Positions 5,336 to 9,489 of a stretch of 9,489 nucleotides of DNA are shown one piece after another (position 1 is the stretch's first letter; each line of letters begins with the position of its first letter). The translations under genes and the position numbers were made by a program. Source of the stretch: CAZSVI01 sp964610205 (GTDB lineage: Bacteria > Bacillota > Clostridia > DSM-8532); contig CAZSVI010000134.1 of NCBI GenBank assembly GCA_964610205.1, positions 1 to 9,489 of the forward strand, read 5' to 3'. The notes under the pieces are model-generated. The model was not told the origin of the DNA. It saw only the letters and a list, made by a program, of their open reading frames with translations, and made no database searches.

Positions 5336-7111
5336 TCAACCTCGTTTTTGATTTCCTGATATATTTCCCAACACTCTTTTCAGCTCAATCAATCCCTCAT
5401 CTACCGTCAGTATATCCGGACGGATATTATTGTTTATTCTGTTCAAACGGTGAAATAATTCTGTAATCTGTGGAATGTCAAGGCCTATATTTTCAAGAAA
5501 CCCCTTTTTTGAAAAAACATTCCTTGCCTTATCCAATAAGACCAGTTTCCCATGATCCAGAACAGCTGCACGGTGGCAGTATTTCGCGATATCTTCCATA
5601 GTGTGGGATACGATAATAATTGTAGTGTTTTTTTCTTCACGCAGCTTCAGCAAAAAATTATATATTTCAAGGCTTCCCTGAGGATCAAGCCCTGCCGTAG
5701 GCTCATCCAGAACAAGAATATCCGGGTTCATTACTATAACTCCGGCTATGGCAACCCTTCTTTTCTGACCACCGGACAGTTCAAAGGGCGACTTTTCCAA
5801 AACTTCATTTGGAAGCCCGGTAATCATTAAAGCTTCTTCTATTCGGGTTCTGATTTCTCTTTCGGAGAGCCCCGCTTTTTTTAGACCAAAGGCAATATCC
5901 TTCTCAACGGTTTCTTCAAATAGTTGATCCTCAGGATTTTGAAAGATCAATCCAACCTTTCTCCTTAGTTCTTTCAGCTCCTTCCCCTTGGGAACAATTC
6001 CAGAAACTCGTATGCTGCCCGCAGAAGGAACCAATAATCCGTTAAAATGCTGTATAAGAGTTGATTTCCCTGAACCGGTATGTCCTATAATACCGAGAAG
6101 TTCTCCTCTATTTATAGTGAGGGAGACATCTTTAAGAGCCTGTCTCTCATAAGGAGTTCCGGGCATATATACATACGAAAGACTATCGGTCTCTATAGCC
6201 GCTTCCGGAGTTTCATCCTTCATATACTGCCTATTGTGCCGGTACATACTTATTTCCTCTTTTGTATGTAAAATATCCGAAAACATTTCCTCGGCTTCAT
6301 CAATTAAAACAGGAAGCTCTTTGTATTCAATCATGCCCTCCCGTACCGCTCCAAGATATAGATCGGAAACCTGTGGAATGTCCAGCCCTGCTCTTTTTAA
6401 TAATTTTATCTCCTTGAATACGTCCTGCGGTGTCCCGTCCAATATGACCTTACCCTGATCCATAACAATAACCCGGCGGGCTTGTGCGGCTTCACTCATA
6501 TGATGTGTTATCAGGACTATGGTAATGCCTTCTTCCTTATTGAGTTTCCATAAAATATCCATAACGTCCTGACGGCCTTCAGGATCAAGCATGGATGTTG
6601 CCTCATCCAAAACCAGACATTTGGGATGCATGGAAAGAACACCCGCAATAGCGACACGCTGTTTCTGTCCTCCGGACAAAAGATGCGGAGAATGCTCCTT
6701 AAAGGAAAGCATATTGACCTTTTCCAGGGAAATGTCCACACGTTCACGAATTTCCTGCGGATCAATACCCAGATTTTCGGGTCCGAACGCCACATCCTCT
6801 TCAACGGTTGTAGCAACAAGCTGATTGTCCGGATTTTGAAACACCATTCCCAGAATACTCCGAATATCCCATATCAGTTCCTGCGCGCTGGTGTACAGCC
6901 CATAAATACATACCGTACCCAGGGCGGGAAGCAGAAGTCCGTTCAAGTGACGAGCCATGGTGGATTTGCCCGAACCGTTTCTTCCGACAACAGCAACAAA
7001 ATCTCCTCTGTCAATTGAAAAGGAAATCTGATCCAGAGCTGCTACGGGCTGATTATTTCCACGTTGATAATATTCAAATTTCAAATCTTCCACGACAATT
7101 GCTTTATTCAT
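5336..7111 (-). CDS. Fused ECF transporter ATPase, EcfA1-EcfA2 in one chain
   Basis: This 591-residue protein carries two complete ABC ATPase domains, equivalent to EcfA1 plus EcfA2, which are usually separate proteins of about 280 residues. Half one has Walker A GRNGSGKST (43-51), Q-loop Q92, signature LSGGQ (145-149), Walker B with catalytic E170 and switch H203. Half two has GHTGSGKST (343-351), Q391, LSGGQ (445-449), E470 and H503. Each half also keeps the C-terminal GLDIPQ motif of EcfA proteins (242-247 and 543-548). The joining segment, about 260-305, is charged and of low conservation. All nucleotide-binding and hydrolysis residues are present, so both sites should work. The start at 7111 follows GGAG with 7 nt spacing. 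It powers S-component-dependent uptake through EcfT, encoded 3 nt downstream. An internal start at 6247 might also yield a separate second half. Confidence 0.93.
   Translation of the reverse strand: MNKAIVVEDLKFEYYQRGNNQPVAALDQISFSIDRGDFVAVVGRNGSGKSTMARHLNGLLLPALGTVCIYGLYTSAQELIWDIRSILGMVFQNPDNQLVATTVEEDVAFGPENLGIDPQEIRERVDISLEKVNMLSFKEHSPHLLSGGQKQRVAIAGVLSMHPKCLVLDEATSMLDPEGRQDVMDILWKLNKEEGITIVLITHHMSEAAQARRVIVMDQGKVILDGTPQDVFKEIKLLKRAGLDIPQVSDLYLGAVREGMIEYKELPVLIDEAEEMFSDILHTKEEISMYRHNRQYMKDETPEAAIETDSLSYVYMPGTPYERQALKDVSLTINRGELLGIIGHTGSGKSTLIQHFNGLLVPSAGSIRVSGIVPKGKELKELRRKVGLIFQNPEDQLFEETVEKDIAFGLKKAGLSEREIRTRIEEALMITGLPNEVLEKSPFELSGGQKRRVAIAGVIVMNPDILVLDEPTAGLDPQGSLEIYNFLLKLREEKNTTIIIVSHTMEDIAKYCHRAAVLDHGKLVLLDKARNVFSKKGFLENIGLDIPQITELFHRLNRINNNIRPDILTVDEGLIELKRVLGNISGNQKRG
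6245..6260 (-). promoter_or_regulatory. Possible internal ribosome binding site and start inside the fused ATPase gene
   Basis: On the minus strand, AGAGGA (6260-6255) precedes an in-frame ATG (6247-6245) by 7 nt, the ideal spacing for initiation. This ATG encodes residue 289, just before the second ATPase domain begins. Initiation here would give a 303-residue stand-alone EcfA2-like protein. The same bases encode Lys-Glu-Glu-Ile-Ser, so they could arise by chance. The exact position at the domain boundary is what makes it notable. A further in-frame ATG at 6223 has only a weak AGG upstream. Confidence 0.4.
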
Positions 7112-7142
7112 ATATTTACTCCGAAAATTTCTACCTTACCTC

Positions 7143-7170
7143 TAATGAATAAAGGAGAACGAATTTCTCC
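7143..7170 (-). terminator. Weak terminator-like or attenuating hairpin between rplQ and the ecf genes
   Basis: On the minus strand GGAGAA (7170-7165), a five-base loop ATTCG and TTCTCC (7159-7154) form a perfect 6-bp stem, followed by TTTATTCATTA, a broken U tract. It lies in the 77-nt gap between the rplQ stop and the ATPase start. A stem this short with an imperfect tail would give at most partial termination, lowering ecf expression relative to the ribosomal genes rather than ending the operon. No promoter is obvious between it and the ATPase start. Confidence 0.4.
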
Positions 7171-7188
7171 GCTCTCCCCCTTAAGAAT

Positions 7189-7725
7189 TTAATCCTTAAT
7201 AAGTTCCAGAATGACCATTTCGGCCGCATCCCCTTTTCTGGGACCTATTTTGTACGTTCTGGTAAATCCGCTCGTTCTGTTTGCTTGCTTATATCTCGGA
7301 CCAATTTCATCAAGAAGCTTATTTGCCAGATTAATATTATTTCCATCCTTATCCTTGGCTTTATACAGCCAGGATATCATTGTTCTTCTGGCATGAAGCC
7401 TGGATGAATTATCTACCGGCTTCATTTCTGTCTTCTCTTCTCTTTCAATTACATCATAACTATTATCGTTTTTTGATTTCTTGGAATTGGTCATTTTCTT
7501 TCCCTTGCTATCCAGAACCGCCGCGCTGACCTTTACCTGCTTAGTGGTAAAATTGTCGCATTCCTGTACAGCCAGAGAAATCAATTTGTCGGCAATAGGT
7601 TTTATTTCCTTTGCCCGTGTTTCGGTTGTTTCAATTCTCCCATATTGTATCAATGAAGTTACCTGACTTCTCAGGATTGCCTTTCTCTGATCAGTTGGCC
7701 TTCCCAGTTTTCTTTGCCATGGCAT
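7189..7725 (-). CDS. rplQ: 50S ribosomal protein L17 with an internal insertion
   Basis: This 178-residue large-subunit ribosomal protein is well above the 112-130 residues of common L17 proteins. The conserved N-terminal part is present (RKLGRPTDQRKA at 5-16, then YGRIETTETRAKE at 28-40), as is the C-terminal part (LHARR at 110-114, GFTRTYKIGPRKGDAAEMVI at 153-172). The extra length lies at about residues 56-107, between the first domain and LHARR. It is a polar, lysine-rich segment (KGKKMTNSKKSKNDN) that should be exposed and flexible. The start at 7725 is preceded by GGAGGGG. The gene sits 27 nt after rpoA in the standard order and is surely cotranscribed with it. Some other bacteria also have extended L17 proteins, so the insertion may be a lineage trait. 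Confidence 0.96.
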   Translation of the reverse strand: MPWQRKLGRPTDQRKAILRSQVTSLIQYGRIETTETRAKEIKPIADKLISLAVQECDNFTTKQVKVSAAVLDSKGKKMTNSKKSKNDNSYDVIEREEKTEMKPVDNSSRLHARRTMISWLYKAKDKDGNNINLANKLLDEIGPRYKQANRTSGFTRTYKIGPRKGDAAEMVILELIKD

Positions 7726-7752
7726 GTTGGTTCCCCTCCCTTTGAAATACTT

Positions 7753-8703
7753 CTATGCTTCTTCAGACGGGGTCAGAGACAATCCAAGAGCCTCCATCTT
7801 CTGGACAACCTCTTCCAGAGACTTTCGCCCCAGGTTTCTCACCTTCATCATGTCTTCTTCCGTCTTGTTAATTAAATCCTCAACTGTGTTTATACCTGCA
7901 CGCTTCAGACAATTATACGAACGTACTGAAAGATCCAGTTCTTCAATAGTCATTTCCAGAACCTTCTCCTTCTTTGTTTCTTCTTTTTCCACCATAATCT
8001 CGGTGTTCTTCGCATGATCAGTCAGATTGATAAACAGGTTCAGATGCTCGCTTAAAATTTTTGCTCCCAGGCTGATGGCTTCATCGGGTTGAATGCTGCC
8101 ATTTGTCCAGACTTCAATAGTCAGTTTGTCAAAGTCTGTTACCTGTCCTATACGGGTATTATCCACAGAATAATTTACCTTTTTTACAGGTGTATAAATA
8201 GAGTCAATCGGAATGATACCAATGGGTTGGTTATTCTGCTTATTTTTTTCAGCCGGTACATATCCGCGCCCGCTGTCAACCATCAACTCCATATATAAGC
8301 GATTATTTCCGCTTAAAGTAGCAATGTGCAGATCAGGATTTAAAACTTCAACATCCGCATCGGTTTTAATGTCCTCCGCTTTAATTTCCCCATCGCCTTC
8401 GTAGTCAATATAAATTACCTTTGAACCTTCCGAATACATTTTTAACGCCAGTTCCTTGATATTAAGAATAATCTCCGTTACATCCTCTACAACTCCGGGA
8501 ATGGTTGAAAACTCATGCAAAACTCCGTCTATTTTGATGGAATTGACTGAAGCTCCCGGAAGTGAAGACAAAAGAATACGCCTTAATGAGTTTCCCAGAG
8601 TAATTCCATATCCTCTTTCCAGCGGTTCAACAACAAACTTTCCATAGCTGTAGTCTTCAGCCATTTCAACACATTCGATTCTCGGTTTTTCAATTTCTAT
8701 CAT
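7753..8703 (-). CDS. rpoA: DNA-directed RNA polymerase alpha subunit
   Basis: This 316-residue protein is the normal length for the alpha subunit. The N-terminal assembly domain (about 1-232) includes FVVEPLERGYGITLGNSLRR (23-42), which dimerises and scaffolds beta and beta prime. A charged linker (about 236-250, EKEETKKEK) leads to the C-terminal domain (about 251-316). Its LDLSVRSYNCLKRAGI segment contains R261, corresponding to E. coli R265 that contacts promoter UP elements. The helix-hairpin-helix VRNLGRKSLEEV (288-299) follows. The ATG at 8703 has a strong GGGAGGG site (8711-8717) with 7 nt spacing. It lies between rpsD and rplQ as in the standard alpha operon, but the upstream spacer of 235 nt is long and structured. 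Nothing in the protein is unusual. Confidence 0.98.
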   Translation of the reverse strand: MIEIEKPRIECVEMAEDYSYGKFVVEPLERGYGITLGNSLRRILLSSLPGASVNSIKIDGVLHEFSTIPGVVEDVTEIILNIKELALKMYSEGSKVIYIDYEGDGEIKAEDIKTDADVEVLNPDLHIATLSGNNRLYMELMVDSGRGYVPAEKNKQNNQPIGIIPIDSIYTPVKKVNYSVDNTRIGQVTDFDKLTIEVWTNGSIQPDEAISLGAKILSEHLNLFINLTDHAKNTEIMVEKEETKKEKVLEMTIEELDLSVRSYNCLKRAGINTVEDLINKTEEDMMKVRNLGRKSLEEVVQKMEALGLSLTPSEEA

Positions 8704-8937
8704 CCAAAGACCCTCCCTGCATATTCTTGAATGAAGGTGTGTACCTCCGGGTCATACCTCAGGTGCATATATTCCGCTTAACACCTCAAATTCCAAACAC
8801 ACCGCGTGCGTATACCCGTAACTATGAAGCTATCCGGTTCTACTGCCTAATCCGGATTCGAGGTGTGTATTAACCGGATGAGCCTTTCAACATAAACACA
8901 TCACTGGTAAATACATGTGATACAGCGCTTCGTATTG
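8704..8937 (-). other. Repeat-rich, self-complementary rpsD-rpoA spacer (candidate structured leader)
   Basis: This 234-nt stretch has no convincing gene. On the plus strand the 9-mer AGGTGTGTA occurs at 8735-8743 and 8861-8869, and the complementary core ACACACC occurs between them at 8797-8803, so the middle copy could pair with either outer copy but not both. ATCCGG/CCGGAT elements occur at 8832-8837, 8852-8857 and 8874-8879, and AATCCGGATT at 8849-8858 is a perfect palindrome. AGGTGTGTACCT (8735-8746) is a small hairpin close to the rpoA ribosome binding site. Mutually exclusive pairings are the hallmark of attenuators and riboregulators, but no known RNA family was recognised and no clear terminator T run is present. 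Confidence 0.4.
8768..8796 (-). promoter_or_regulatory. Weak candidate internal promoter upstream of rpoA
   Basis: Reading the minus strand, TTGGAA (8796-8791) is followed after 17 nt by AATATA (8773-8768). The match to the sigma-A consensus is partial, and the neighbouring AT-rich bases allow other registers (TATATG at 8771-8766 with 19 nt spacing). It could provide extra transcription of rpoA and the genes after it. It is listed because the spacer is long enough to hold one. The evidence is weak. Confidence 0.2.
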
Positions 8938-9489
8938 TTATTTGGAATATAATTCCACTATCAGGTGCTCCTGAACCGGCAGATCGACGTCTTCCCTGGA
9001 AGGTAATGCAACAACCTTACCCTTCAGATTTTCCTGATCGACCTCCAGCCAGTTTGGAACAACCTTGCTGCCTGTAACATCCAGTATATCCTTAAAACGA
9101 GACGACTTTCTGCTGCTTTCAGCTACTTCAATTTCATCGCCCGGCTTAACCAGATAAGATGGAATATTGACACGTCTTCCATTTACAATAAAATGACCAT
9201 GTGTAACCAGTTGCCGGGACTCATCTCTGGATGTTCCGAAACCCATCCTGTGCACGACATTATCCAGACGGCTTTCCAGAAGTTGTAACAGGTTTTCCCC
9301 GGTAATTCCCTTTTTACGTATTGCCATTTCATAATATCGTTTGAACTGGCTTTCCAATACTCCATAAAAGCGTTTTGCCTTCTGCTTCTCACGAAGCTGA
9401 ATGCCATATTCCGAAACCTTTTTGCGTTGCTGCCCGTGCATACCTGGCGCATATGGCCTTCTGTCCACCGAGCATTTATTCGTATAGCA
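8938..9489 (-). CDS. rpsD: 30S ribosomal protein S4, N-terminus cut by window edge
   Basis: The visible 183 residues run from the window edge to the TAA at 8938. About 25 N-terminal residues are missing compared with the usual length near 208. The reading frame is open to the last base: the seven codons before the GTG at 9468 encode CYTNKCS, which is the second half of the Cys-rich zinc motif of this S4 type, so the GTG is internal and not the start. The DRRPYAPGMHGQ segment follows. The S4 RNA-binding domain is recognisable in ESRLDNVVHRMGFGTSRDES and then in RQLVTHGHFIVNGRRVNIPSY. The protein is a primary 16S rRNA binder that nucleates small-subunit assembly, and in several bacteria it represses its own mRNA. 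It is the first visible gene of the minus-strand alpha-operon segment. Confidence 0.97.
   Translation of the reverse strand, partial: CYTNKCSVDRRPYAPGMHGQQRKKVSEYGIQLREKQKAKRFYGVLESQFKRYYEMAIRKKGITGENLLQLLESRLDNVVHRMGFGTSRDESRQLVTHGHFIVNGRRVNIPSYLVKPGDEIEVAESSRKSSRFKDILDVTGSKVVPNWLEVDQENLKGKVVALPSREDVDLPVQEHLIVELYSK

Noticed and set aside
6517..6819. Minus-strand 100-codon open frame and several plus-strand frames inside the fused ATPase gene
   Set aside because: They are out-of-frame shadows of a well-conserved double ABC ATPase, with no family resemblance of their own.
5336..7111. The ATPase fusion as a sequencing or assembly error
   Set aside because: Cannot be excluded without reads, but the frame is open throughout, the linker is plausible protein, and both halves are intact, so an error is not the simplest reading.
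8704..8937. A known riboswitch, T-box or CRISPR-like repeat array in the rpsD-rpoA spacer
   Set aside because: Repeats are too short and irregularly spaced for CRISPR, and no conserved T-box or riboswitch core was recognised. It is reported only as an unassigned structured spacer.
9466..9468. GTG at 9468 as the start of rpsD
   Set aside because: The frame stays open to the window edge, and the preceding codons (CYTNKCS) match the conserved Cys motif of S4, so the true start is outside the window.

Overview
The window looks like a piece of a low-to-moderate GC Firmicutes chromosome, most likely a member of the Clostridia. The evidence is the gene order rpsD-rpoA-rplQ-ecfA-ecfT, strong GGAGG-type ribosome binding sites on nearly every gene, an S4 protein of the zinc-cysteine type, and a YbxB/RsmC-like methyltransferase. 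I cannot name the species from the sequence alone.

The right two thirds (about 3897-9489) is transcribed on the minus strand. It is the downstream end of the large ribosomal protein cluster: rpsD (cut by the window edge), a 235-nt spacer rich in repeated and self-complementary motifs, rpoA, an rplQ with a long lysine-rich insertion, a short terminator-like hairpin, then the energising module of a vitamin/metal ECF transporter. In this module the two ATPases, normally separate EcfA1 and EcfA2, are one 591-residue chain, followed at once by the membrane coupler EcfT. No substrate-binding S component is present, as expected for a shared (group II) ECF module. After ecfT the familiar truA-rplM-rpsI continuation is missing. 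A small YbxB-type SAM methyltransferase closes the minus-strand set instead.

The left third (about 84-3862) is an unrelated accessory catabolic cassette: an AraC-family cupin regulator on the minus strand, divergent from a plus-strand operon of three genes that are tightly spaced or overlap (TIM-barrel sugar isomerase/epimerase, Gfo/Idh/MocA NAD-dependent oxidoreductase, second TIM-barrel isomerase/epimerase). The likely logic is redox-assisted epimerisation or breakdown of a sugar, polyol or glycoside through a keto intermediate, induced by a ligand sensed by the AraC protein. The substrate cannot be read from the sequence. The two halves of the window meet tail to tail across only 34 nt (3863-3896).

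The points most worth a second look are the single-chain EcfA1-EcfA2, which keeps a good internal ribosome binding site and ATG exactly at the domain junction, the repeat-rich rpsD-rpoA spacer, and the isomerase-oxidoreductase-isomerase cassette. I saw no clear new defence or mobile system, no tRNA or rRNA gene, and no CRISPR array.
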